A stretch of 64,000 nt of DNA from Acanthamoeba sp. SK_2022b. Its lineage: Eukaryota; Discosea; Longamoebia; Acanthamoebidae. Below the pieces are notes generated by a model. The model had not been told where the DNA came from. It saw only the letters and a list, made by a program, of their open reading frames with translations, and made no database searches. The translations under genes and the position numbers were made by a program. Positions 55,963 to 64,000 of this stretch are shown here, piece after piece. Positions within the stretch are counted from its first letter, which is position 1. Every line of letters begins with the position of its first letter. The DNA lies in NCBI GenBank assembly GCA_027943245.1, contig JANDJZ010000139.1, positions 35,378-99,377 on the forward strand, read 5' to 3'.

Positions 55963-57570
55963 ATGGAAGAAGAGGGTCGAGGGGAGGTGGACCAGGAGGG
56001 GGTGCTGGGGCTATCGAAGGGCAAGCCTGACAAAAAGGGCAAGAAGGCCCAGCGTAAGAAGCCCAAGGACTTCTATTTCAACCTTCTTGGCGGGGCCCTC
56101 TATTATTACAAGCAGGCCGAGGTTCGCACGCTCACATAGCTCTCTCCCCTTGGTTTTTTTGTTACTACCTTGTTTATACTTTTACTATTACTATTTAATC
56201 TCGTCTGTTTCACCCCACTCACGATGTGCACACGGCAGTCGACCGAGCCTAAAGGGACCATCAAGCTGAGCGAGATGACGTTCACGCGACAGGCAGAGGG
56301 AGGCGAGGACCAGAAGTTCTGCTTCCAACTCGCCAACGACAAGCTCGACTTCCTCTTCATCGCAGAAGGTGCGAATCATCGCCACCAGCATCACCTGTAG
56401 GTCTTGCACCACTGGCGCGCTGACAGCGCGGTGGTGTGACTCTCCCAGAAGAGGCCGACTACAGGGCGTGGGTGGCCGCGATCGAAGCCCACCAGGGCGA
56501 TGAGCCGCGACCGCCACTGTCCAAGGAGAAGGCTGCCGGCCGGTTCCAACGCCTTACACGACGCACCACCAGGAACCTCGCTGGCAAGGCTGTTGCCTCA
56601 CCGCTCGGTAAGGCCTCTCATCGCCACCGCGCGCTCATGCACCACACATGCAACACTTTTTTTTGGTGTTCATTTGCTGCTTTGTAACAAAGGTTGTTTT
56701 TCATTTTATGGTAAATATATTTATTTATCTTTCGTTAACCGCAGGCAAGCGAGCCATCCGCAACAAGCTGCCCAAGGAGATCACCGAGCTGATTGGGGCA
56801 CTAAAGGCCATCGTGCAGAAGGAGTCCAATTCTCCCAAGAAAGCCGGTGCGTGGATGCGTGATGTAGCTCGCGTGCCGTTTGCATTCCTTAGTGAGAACA
56901 CAACTCACGCGCGTCGCACAGAGAGAGTCGAGGACAACATCTACCGGATCGGTGTCAAGATGTACTTCCTTCTCGCGGACAAGAAGATCCGCATAGAAGA
57001 CATGGCCGGTACCACAACTGCTCCTCTTCCCTCCATCTCTGCGCGGTCTGCCGACTCACCGGAGGCGCAGTGATGGACACGCCCTTCCGTCAAGCGCTCG
57101 CCCTCTTCTCCAAGATTCGCTTCCAAGTCCACGTCAAGCGGGTACTCTTACGCCGTATTGCGTGTGGCCAGAGCCCACGCTTACGCATCTATTGACCGGG
57201 GGAGGTTGCAGGACAACCAAGCGGAGATCAACTTTGACGTGCTCAGGGAGAAGCTGGGCGAGGTGAAGCAGCTGGTGACCGAGGCCGGCGACGCCCTCAA
57301 GAAGCTGCTCGAACCCCACATGAAGCCAAGAAACGTGGAGCGGGTTGGCGAGGTTCGCTGGTCTCCACAACATGCGTGTGCGTGTGTGCGTGCGTGACTG
57401 TGTAGCTCTGACTGCGCTGGCGGGCACCTGCACAGGTCATCTCGTACGTCACGGACCCCGAGGTGGTCACCAGGGTCCTGCTCGACCCGCTGCTCGACGA
57501 CGAGCTCTTCAATCTCGAGAGCGCGGCCAAGCACTACTCGCAGTTCTTCTACTACGCCGACGGCAGCTGA
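55963..57570 (+). CDS. PH-domain protein with C-terminal TNFAIP8/TIPE-like helical region
   Basis: ATG at 55963. About seven exons, roughly 330 residues. The N-terminal half is a PH domain: GVLGLSKGKPDKKGKKAQRK, DFYFNLLGGALYYYKQAE, PKGTIKLSEMTFTRQA, DKLDFLFIAEEADYRAWVAAIEAH (closing helix with the invariant Trp). After a basic linker the second half is all helix: ITELIGALKAIVQKES, NIYRIGVKMYFLLADKKI, FDVLREKLGEVKQLVTEAGD, ALKKLLEPHMKPRNVERVGE, VISYVTDPEVVTRVLLDP. The spacing and residues R-V-x-x-V-x-x-x-x-x-D-x-E and LYR/YRIG-type helices recall TNFAIP8 (TIPE) proteins, which carry phosphoinositides. TIPE homology is my inference from pattern. Stop TGA 57568-57570. It converges on the RTN4IP1-like gene 125 bp away. 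Confidence 0.72.
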
Positions 57571-57695
57571 TAGCGCTGCCTCGACGCACGCGAGAGAGGC
57601 CGCGAGACAGGCTCCTCGCACACGCGCGCGCGCACAGCGCTTGCGATTGTACACTTTTGCAGCATCGCTTCGCTTCAAACTCGCTCGCGCACGAT

Positions 57696-58013
57696 CTATT
57701 GGTGGTTGGCGGTGGCGGCGGTGGAGGCGAGGGGGTCCTGGACCTTGATGACGAGCTTGCCGCGGGCCTCCCCGCTCTCGAGCAGGGCGTGGGCCTCGGG
57801 CAGCCGGGCGAGGTCGAACACCTCCCGGTGGACGTCGGGCCGGACGGCGCCCTCCTCGACGAGCCGTCGCACCTGCTCGAGCGCCTTGCCGTCGGGCCCG
57901 AGCGCGAGATAGTTGGCCGTGATGTCCTTGGCCTTCTTCATCTCCGCCTGTCGCTTCACTATGTTCCACCAGCCCTTGATCGCGCCCTGTCGTGCGTGCG
58001 CATGCGTGCGTGC

Positions 58014-58044
<31 letters not shown>

Positions 58045-59387
58045 CGTCAGCAACCACAAGACAAGAGCGTGTGCGTGCGAGGGAGGGGCACCATGAACGG
58101 CCCGTGTTCGTGGATGTACTCGAGGACGAGCGGCCGCAGCGAGACGTACTTACCGCCGCGCTTGACGACCTGGAGGCACTCGGCCTCCGTCTGTTCGCCG
58201 CCCTCGGTGTCGAGCACGACGTCGAACTCCCCGCCCTGGTCGGCCAGGCGCGTCGCCCAGTCGGGCCCGCGCGGGACCACCTCGCCGCTACCGCCGCCGC
58301 CGGCCTCCGACGCGCCGACGAGCCGGGCGAGCCTGGGCGCGTCCTCGGTCGCGCAGACGACGGTGGCGTGGTGGCCGTAGTGCTTGAGCAGCTGCAGCGC
58401 GAACGCGCCCACTCCGCCGTTGTCCCCGTTGATAAACACTCGCTGGCGTTCGGTCTGCGGTAAAGAGATAGAGAGCGGTGAGTCGGCCTAGGCTCGGGAC
58501 GCGGAGGGAGAACGACGTACGGTAGCGCCGGGGTTGAGCGGGGACGGGGAGCCCACAGGCCCGAGTTGCCCGGCCTCGACGAGGGCCTGTGTGCGTGTGG
58601 GCGCAGCAAAAGTGAGAATTTGAATTTGAATTTGAATTTCGCTCGTAGCGAGGGCGGGCAGTGCCTTCCAAGCGCTGACGGCGGCGGTGGGCAGGGCGGC
58701 GGCCTCGACCGACGTCAGATTGGCGGGCGCGTGGGCGAGGGCCGGCTGGCGTGAAAACGGAGAAGGGAAAGGTGAGACCCACAAGGCAAAGGCCAAAGGC
58801 GGGCGGGCGGGCTGTACCTCTTCGGCGATGACGTACTCGGCATTGCAGCCATCGCGAAAGAGCGACGTGGAGCCCCACACGCGGTCGCCTACCTTCAGGT
58901 TCCACGCGCTCTTGCCCGTCTGCACCACCGTGCCTGCACACATCGCCGTCGCCAGTGTGAGCTCATTTTCTTCAACTGCCAGCTGCGCCACAGCAGCGGG
59001 TGGAGAGGAGGTGGCGTGTGGAATGGGGCGGAGACCTACGCAGTCGAAGCCGAGGGCCATGGGGCTCTCCTTGGCGCGGGCGCGGAAGAGAATCTTGTGC
59101 GCGAAGCCCTTGCGCACGGCGAGGTCGATGGGGTTGACGCTGGTGGCCTCGATGCGCACCAGCACGTCGTTGGTCGATGGGTTGAGCGGCGGCACCAGCA
59201 GGTCATCGCGCAGCTCCAGCCGCGACTTGGGGTCGCCTTCGCCAAACGACGCCAGCCGCACGCCTCTCATCCGAGAGGGAACCGCGAAATCGCGCAAAGA
59301 TTGCGTAGCGAGACATCGAGCTTCGGAACACAGGAGAGGCTGCGGCGTGGTTGCACGCGTGCACGTGGAGAAGACAGCTCGGCGCAT
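57696..59387 (-). CDS. RTN4IP1-like mitochondrial NADPH-dependent oxidoreductase (MDR/quinone reductase family)
   Basis: ATG 59385-59387 begins a presequence-like N-terminus (MRRAVFSTCTRATTPQPLLC). The MDR fold follows: VLVRIEATSVNPIDLAVRKG, FDCVG-type splice, VGDRVWGSTSLFRDGCNAEY, ANLTSVEAAALPTAAVSAWK, RVFINGDNGGVGAFALQLLK (nucleotide-binding G-x-G-x-x-G), DVVLDTEGGEQTEAECLQVV, KGWWNIVKRQAEMKKAKDIT and ARLPEAHALLESGEARGKLV. It ends LASTAATANHQ with the stop at 57696. No zinc ligands are seen, as expected for the quinone-reductase branch. The presequence, the VNPID-A-R-G motif and the W-W insert favour RTN4IP1 over zeta-crystallin. It shares a short promoter with the HSDL2-like gene. Confidence 0.82.
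58018..58044 (+). repeat. Short (GT)n tract in RTN4IP1-like intron
   Basis: About 13 GT units (CA on the sense strand) next to GCGT repeats. Confidence 0.85.
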
Positions 59388-59565
59388 CGTGGTCGCAGAT
59401 GGCAAGGGTTGTGCAAAAATTAATTCTTTTCTTTTTTTTTCTTGAATATTTAATCAAAAAGATATATTTCTTATCTTAGCCATCCCAAACGTTTCGGCGG
59501 GAAGGCTCGCCTTGGCTCGCGTGCGGCAGGAAGTATGCAGTTCCCAGTACTTCGTTTGAGACGAC
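59388..59565. promoter_or_regulatory. Compact bidirectional promoter region
   Basis: Only 178 bp separate the start codons of the divergent RTN4IP1-like and HSDL2-like genes, so both promoters and leaders must fit here. It contains an AT-rich core (59417-59475). Confidence 0.6.
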
Positions 59566-61163
59566 ATGGACGTGGCAGCAAGGCGAGTTGCCCTGGTGGT
59601 GGGTGCCTCACGAGGCATTGGACGACAGACGTGCCTCACTCTGGCACAACAAGGATGGCGGCACGTATGGCCTTTTTATAAGTTATAAATAATAATATTT
59701 TAACATAATAACAATAAAATAGATATTAATGTATGTATGTATTTACGTACGCGTGCAGGGTGGGCGTGGCGGCCAAGTCCCAAGAGGATAACCCGAAGCT
59801 GCCCGGCACCGTTTACTCTGTTGCTAGAGAGATAGAAGCGTTGGTGCGTGCCTCGTTCTCGCTCCCTGCGCGCAGGCCACTTCGCGCGAGCCCTCACCGG
59901 AAACTACTTGGCCAGACGAGCTCTGGAGGCGACACAGCTACTCGCGACGCGTGGCAGACCGCCTTGCCCATTGTCTGCGACGTCAGGTAAGGCCCCTAAT
60001 TGCCATGCCATTGCAATGCACCCAACACCACACACGGCGGTCGCTGGCGATGTGGTGAACTGCTCTCTGTCTTCTGTGCATCTGTGGATCTGCAGGTCCA
60101 CGACCTCGATCGACGCAGCGGTGCAGAAGTGTCTGCAGCACTTTGGCCGGCTGGACTTTGTCGTGTACAACGCCGGTGCCATCTGGTGGGCCAAAGTGGA
60201 CCAGACCGACACCAAGAGGTACGGACCTGTGAGCGAAACTTGGCAGCCGCCAGGGTCGCGATCATCACGCGTCTTACACGCCGCCGTGAACAACATTTGC
60301 CTGGTAGGTTCGACCTGATGCACGAAGTCAACATGCGGGGCAGCTACCACATGGTGAGAACGGTGCTGCCCTACTTTCGACAGCAGAAGTCGGGACGCTT
60401 CCTGCTCATCTCGCCTCCCATCTACTCGCGCTTCTTTCGGGGCAAGGTGTGCACGGCAAGCTCATCATTCCCTGCCTTAGCCTTAGCTAACCAGTCGTTT
60501 GGGGAGGCAGGTGGCCTACGCCATGACCAAGGTGGGTATGACAGTGTTGGTACACGGGCTGGCCGAGGAACTGAAAGACTCGGGCGTGGCCATTACAGCC
60601 CTCTGGCCGGCCACAGCCATAGGTGAGCACTTTGGTTTGTTTGTTACAATTTTTACTTGATAAATATCAAAAGAGAATGCTATTTAATTAACGATATGTG
60701 AGATTATTTTATTTATTTTTATATATATATCTAAACTGGCCAGCCGCATAGCTTAATGCGTGTGCATGTTGCTGCAGAGAGCCAAGTGTCGAAAAAGATG
60801 GGGGCCAAGCCGGAGCTGATGCGCAAGGCCACCATCTTCGCGGATGCGGTGGCGGCGATCGGCGATGAGCCAGCCAACCGCTTGAACGGGGCTGCGCTGA
60901 TCGACGAAGACTACCTGCGAGAGCACAAGGGACTGACCGATGCCGACCTCGTGCAGTACAGGTCCGTCATCTGCGTCTATCCACACGGCCAACGATCCCA
61001 GATCCCTCTAGTGACTCTGCGTTTTGTTTGTTTCGCTCCCCCAAACAGAGCGGATCCGGCTGTGGAGCCGCCACGCCTCCTGCCCAAACAGTTCCCGTCC
61101 CTCTTGGTGGCCGAGCAAGACGCCCCGGGCTTGCAGATGAGCAGCGTTGCGGCCAGGCTCTAA
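59566..61163 (+). CDS. HSDL2-like short-chain dehydrogenase
   Basis: ATG at 59566. Exons join as VALVVGASRGIGRQTCLTLA, VGVAAKSQEDNPKLPGTVYS and VAREIEAL, then LPIVCDVR, VQKCLQHFGRLDFVVYNAGA, FDLMHEVNMRGSYHMVRTVL, GRFLLISPPIYSRFFRGK, VAYAMTKVGMTVLVHGLAEE, VAITALWPATAIE, SQVSKKMGAKPELMRKATIF and GAALIDEDYLREH, ending SSVAARL with TAA 61161-61163. NAG, the ISPP serine and Y-x-x-x-K (YAMTK) give a complete active site. The AAK-x(4)-PKL-x-GT-x-Y stretch and ALWP-x-TAI are hallmarks of HSDL2, a mitochondrial/peroxisomal SDR of unknown substrate. The SCP2 sterol-carrier domain found in animal HSDL2 is absent. C-terminal ARL resembles a weak PTS1 peroxisomal signal. Confidence 0.88.
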
Positions 61164-61755
61164 TCCCGTGCCCGTGTGTGCGCGCGTGTGTGCGTTTGTG
61201 TACACGTGTTCCCGACCACGCGTTGAGAATCTCAAGATCGCCGCAGAGTTGTCGCCAACCATCGGTCCGGCGAGCGGAAAGTTCCGAAAGAAGTAACGAA
61301 GAGGGGTGAAGAGCAGTGAGGAGAAGTTACCGTCTGCTACGGCTGGGCCTGTGAGCCTTGTCCTGTGCTCTGGGCGGCCAAGTTACCCTCCGCTGTGGTC
61401 TTCATGTCCTGTCTGAGGTCTTTTTTTCTCCGTGTTCGCTGCGTTCGCGGGTGTTCTGTTGTTTGAGGAGCGCTGAGGTCTGGACCACCGTCCACAATGA
61501 ACCTAACGGGCCCAGTTTACCCGGCCAGGTGGTTGGCCTTGCCGCAGAAAGAGAGAAAGCGCGAACAACCTCTCGCGCAAGCGTAGCGTGTTGTGCAGAG
61601 TTGAAGATTGAAATGGAGTATAAAGTACAGTGGGTAGCTCCTCTCTTGGAGGAGACAAAAAAGATTAAAGTACATGTGTGTGTGGTGATGATGAGTTGCT
61701 GCTGTATGTACACTGGCGCGGACTTGCTCGAGAGAAGATCTGGGTTCGCGTGGGG
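61164..61755. other. Convergent intergenic region
   Basis: About 590 bp. Short frames on both strands, no recognisable motif or splice logic. Confidence 0.5.
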
Positions 61756-62634
61756 TCATCTTGGTGGCCTCTTGCTTCCAGTTCGCTTGACGTCACACAC
61801 GGAGGTGTGGTCATACATGGCCGGTGACGTTGTTGAGCTGGATGACGTGGAGGTCGGAGTTGGCGAAGAGGATGAGGTTGAAGTTGTAGTGGAGGAAGAT
61901 GAAGATTGAGAGCAGGTGCTGCCACTGCTGGAGTCGCTCACACCGACACTCAGGTGGCTGTTGAAGAGGAGGTGGGGCGGTAATGGCCGCTCCAGCTCTA
62001 GATTCGTTGGAGTCGTGGTGGTGGCGGTGGTGTCGAGGCCCTCCTCGGCCAGGACCACGGAGGCTATCCGCTCAATGGGGTCCGACGCGAAGTCGATCCC
62101 CCAACGGGCCGACTTCTGGCGCACGACTTCCAGGAGCTGGCGCCGCAGCCACGTCTCGACCTCGTCCCTGTCCACCTCACCGCCTCGGCCTCCGCCTGAG
62201 GGGAAGAGACCCTGAGGCGGCCATGTCTCCGAGGCTCCCAACGTGCCGTCCCGCCCGCCGTTGCTGTTGTTGTTGAGGTGGTGGAGTCTCCGCCTGCGGA
62301 GTTGGGTGAGCAGGGCCGAGTGCCGGGTAAGGGAAGCTTCGGCTGCTGCTGTTGTTGTTGTCGGTGGTGTAGGCGCGCTCGAAGATCTTGTTGGTGCGGT
62401 GGAAGATGTGGATGACGTGGGTGTGGTCTGGTCGAAAGCGCTGCTGGATGAAGTCGGCGTAGAAGATGAAGGTGAAGAAGTGAAGGGATTAAGCGAAGAT
62501 GAGGAGAAGATTGAGGTGGTAGGGGTGGCATCCATCGCGTCTGACGGATCCATGTCCATGTCGTGATGGTCGGGAAGCTCCGAGGACGGCTTTTGGGGGT
62601 CGTAGAACCCCTCGGGCGGATCGTGATCATCCAT
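61756..62634 (-). CDS. Low-complexity Ser/Thr-rich protein of unknown function
   Basis: 292-codon frame without introns, ATG 62632-62634 (MDDHDPPEGFYDPQKPSSEL), stop at 61756. The N-terminal third has Asp/Met/Pro-rich sequence, then runs of Ser and Thr. One ordered-looking stretch stands out: DRDEVETWLRRQLLEVVRQK followed by SARWGIDFASDPIERIASVV, an amphipathic helix pair. The C-terminus returns to Ser/Thr homopolymers. I do not recognise a domain. The bias and single start suggest a real gene, but it may have further exons that I cannot define. Confidence 0.55.
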   Translation of the reverse strand: MDDHDPPEGFYDPQKPSSELPDHHDMDMDPSDAMDATPTTSIFSSSSLNPFTSSPSSSTPTSSSSAFDQTTPTSSTSSTAPTRSSSAPTPPTTTTAAAEASLTRHSALLTQLRRRRLHHLNNNSNGGRDGTLGASETWPPQGLFPSGGGRGGEVDRDEVETWLRRQLLEVVRQKSARWGIDFASDPIERIASVVLAEEGLDTTATTTTPTNLELERPLPPHLLFNSHLSVGVSDSSSGSTCSQSSSSSTTTSTSSSSPTPTSTSSSSTTSPAMYDHTSVCDVKRTGSKRPPR

Positions 62635-63718
62635 ATGCGCTCTCCTACCACCCTTCTTGAGCGTGCTGGCCGTGAGTTGAAGTGTGCGGGGACGAGAAGG
62701 AAAGTGAAGAGTTTCTCGCGGGAGTTGAGTGGCTAGGGATGGCGTTGCCCTGACCCTTGGGCCTTGTTACTTGCTGAGCCCCACGTTACTGCCTGAGACA
62801 AAGGACCTCTCTTGCGGTAGCACCGCTTCGACGGTGACGCCGTGCCGCAGAGTGGAACGCAACAGACCGGTGTTGAGGTGGAAGAGCGGTATCGGAGGGA
62901 TGACGAGCTGCCGATGTCTGACTGCGGCTTCGTTGTCGCTTGTCCTGACGCTACCGGGCACAGAGAAATACTCACTATCACAGACCACGGGCGAGGAGCG
63001 GGTCGGTACCCTTGGCCCTAGACAGTCGACACGTATAAGCAGAAGCACAGCCCGCGCCAATTACCCGCGAGATCACGGGTTTACACTAATTTGAACAAAT
63101 GACCAGATTACTAATTGTCCGAGCGCCATCTTTGTGCTTTCTTTGACATTTCGGGTCACTTTTTTTTTTGCGATTTTTTTTATATTTAATGTTGTTTCTC
63201 TTGGCCACCTCTTCCCTGGGCTTCCTGCTTGTTCTGTGTCAGGCTCTGACTGACTGACTGCAGTGACTGGCTAAAAAGTGTGGCATGTTCTGCTTCTGTG
63301 ATGGTTTGCCATGACTGGCGGATAAAAGGTGGTTCCCGGTTTCCTTGCTGCCCACAAATTACTGGGCGCGAACAGCAAACCGTGACGGGTGGCCACGAGG
63401 AAGACCCGCAACCACAAAAGACGCACGGGCCCGTGCGCTCTCGATTAAGACTCGTTGACGCCCTGCAACCACCAGCAACGAGAGCGTGCAAGGGTACGGT
63501 ACCATCACGGCCGGTAACTTGTTCGCAGCTTCTGCCGGCGGCATATCGATTTACATCATGATTTCGCTTTTCGTTCTCCTTTTTATTTGCCACTTCATAT
63601 TGAATGGAACGCCGAGGTTGATTGTACATCCTTTCATTTGTCCAGGACAAGGGATCAACTTGTAGCACGAGTTATCGCGAACCATTGGGGACTGGCCCCC
63701 CTCGCGTAATCTCGTAAA
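62635..63718. other. Divergent intergenic region
   Basis: About 1.1 kb between the low-complexity gene and the poly-Q gene. Frames occur on both strands at 62730-63094. The minus-strand one contains IPPIPLFHLNTGLL but no start or splice support, so I call no gene. A T-rich patch lies at 63155-63190. Confidence 0.45.
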
Positions 63719-64000
63719 ATGCTGCCGCGATCTGTGTCGCCCCTGCCCCTTGGCAGCGATCTGCCTCCGCTTCGCATGTTCGGAAGGCTCAGGCGCAGCG
63801 ACAGCCCTGCCCCTCCACTTCCCTCCTCATCCATCTCGCTGGCAGGCGGTAATGATGGAACAGATGCAGATCAGCACACGTCCTACATCGACAACGACGG
63901 CTACACGACGTCCGTCGAGGGCGAGGGCACCGTTCCCCATCGCAACAGCCACGCCGATGGCCAGCAGCTGCAGCAGCGTCAGCAGCAGCAGCAGCAGCAG
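63719..64000 (+). CDS. First exon of a Gln-rich protein gene (partial, runs off the window)
   Basis: ATG at 63719 opens a frame that stays open to the last base (94 codons): MLPRSVSPLPLGSDLPPLRM, a Ser/Pro-rich segment, DGTDADQHTSYIDNDGYTTS, then a Gln-rich run ending in at least seven consecutive CAG codons at the edge. The N-terminus has several Ser-Pro sites. No domain is visible yet. The CAG tract is a coding trinucleotide repeat and could vary in length. Transcription factors and kinases of amoebae often have such N-termini, but no function can be assigned. Confidence 0.6.
   Translation, partial: MLPRSVSPLPLGSDLPPLRMFGRLRRSDSPAPPLPSSSISLAGGNDGTDADQHTSYIDNDGYTTSVEGEGTVPHRNSHADGQQLQQRQQQQQQQ

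Noticed and set aside
62730..63094. 121-codon plus and 97-codon minus frames
   Set aside because: Mutually overlapping, no domain, no splice logic; a phrase reading PLFHLNTGLL on the minus strand is too short to assign.

Overview
This window is eukaryotic nuclear DNA from an Acanthamoeba-like amoebozoan. Four things point there: genes are densely packed and GC-rich, each with many short GT-AG introns; tRNA genes lie between the protein genes; one gene encodes a secreted protein with three CBM49 cellulose-binding modules joined by Ser/Pro/Ala linkers, the layout of the Acanthamoeba cyst-wall 'Luke' lectins; and a decayed Ty1/copia retrotransposon is present. I ran no database search. Family calls rest on motifs read from conceptually spliced exons, and exon limits are approximate unless stated.

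Layout. 0-9.5 kb: the 3' end of a Ser/Pro/Thr/Arg repeat gene, a short-chain dehydrogenase, an Hsp20 chaperone, a TMEM144-type membrane protein, a mucin-like surface protein and a 51-codon PET117-like gene. 9.9-20 kb: a MAPK/NLK-like kinase with altered catalytic motifs, the NatA catalytic subunit NAA10, tRNA-Glu and tRNA-Leu genes, a PH/coiled-coil/PH/ArfGAP protein and a second tRNA-Glu. 20-30 kb: a homeodomain protein, a gene that appears to encode kelch repeats + F-box + Rac GTPase in one polypeptide, an F-box/MORN protein, an acidic unknown protein and a third tRNA-Glu. 30-39.5 kb: a small unknown gene, a type II membrane putative glycosyltransferase, a SIRT6/7-like sirtuin, a PSI-like receptor-like protein and two secreted or GPI-type proteins. 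39.9-43 kb: an internally deleted copia element with both LTRs and a 5-bp target duplication. 43-55 kb: PARN-like deadenylase with a hydrophobic C-tail, the CBM49 lectin and a large xanthine dehydrogenase gene. 55-64 kb: a PH protein with a TNFAIP8/TIPE-like region, an RTN4IP1-like oxidoreductase head-to-head with an HSDL2-like dehydrogenase, a low-complexity unknown gene and the first exon of a poly-Q gene.

There is no operon-like pathway. Several genes belong to small-GTPase, phosphoinositide and ubiquitin signalling (ArfGAP, kelch-F-box-Rac, F-box/MORN, PH-TIPE, kinase), and several encode surface or cyst-wall proteins. The strongest candidate for something new is the kelch-F-box-Rac gene, which would join a Rho-family switch directly to an SCF-type substrate receptor. 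Also notable are the PH-TIPE fusion, the copia element (tRNA-half-type primer site, one-sided CpG decay between LTRs, 39-bp leader repeats) and the near-exclusive placement of long microsatellites inside introns.
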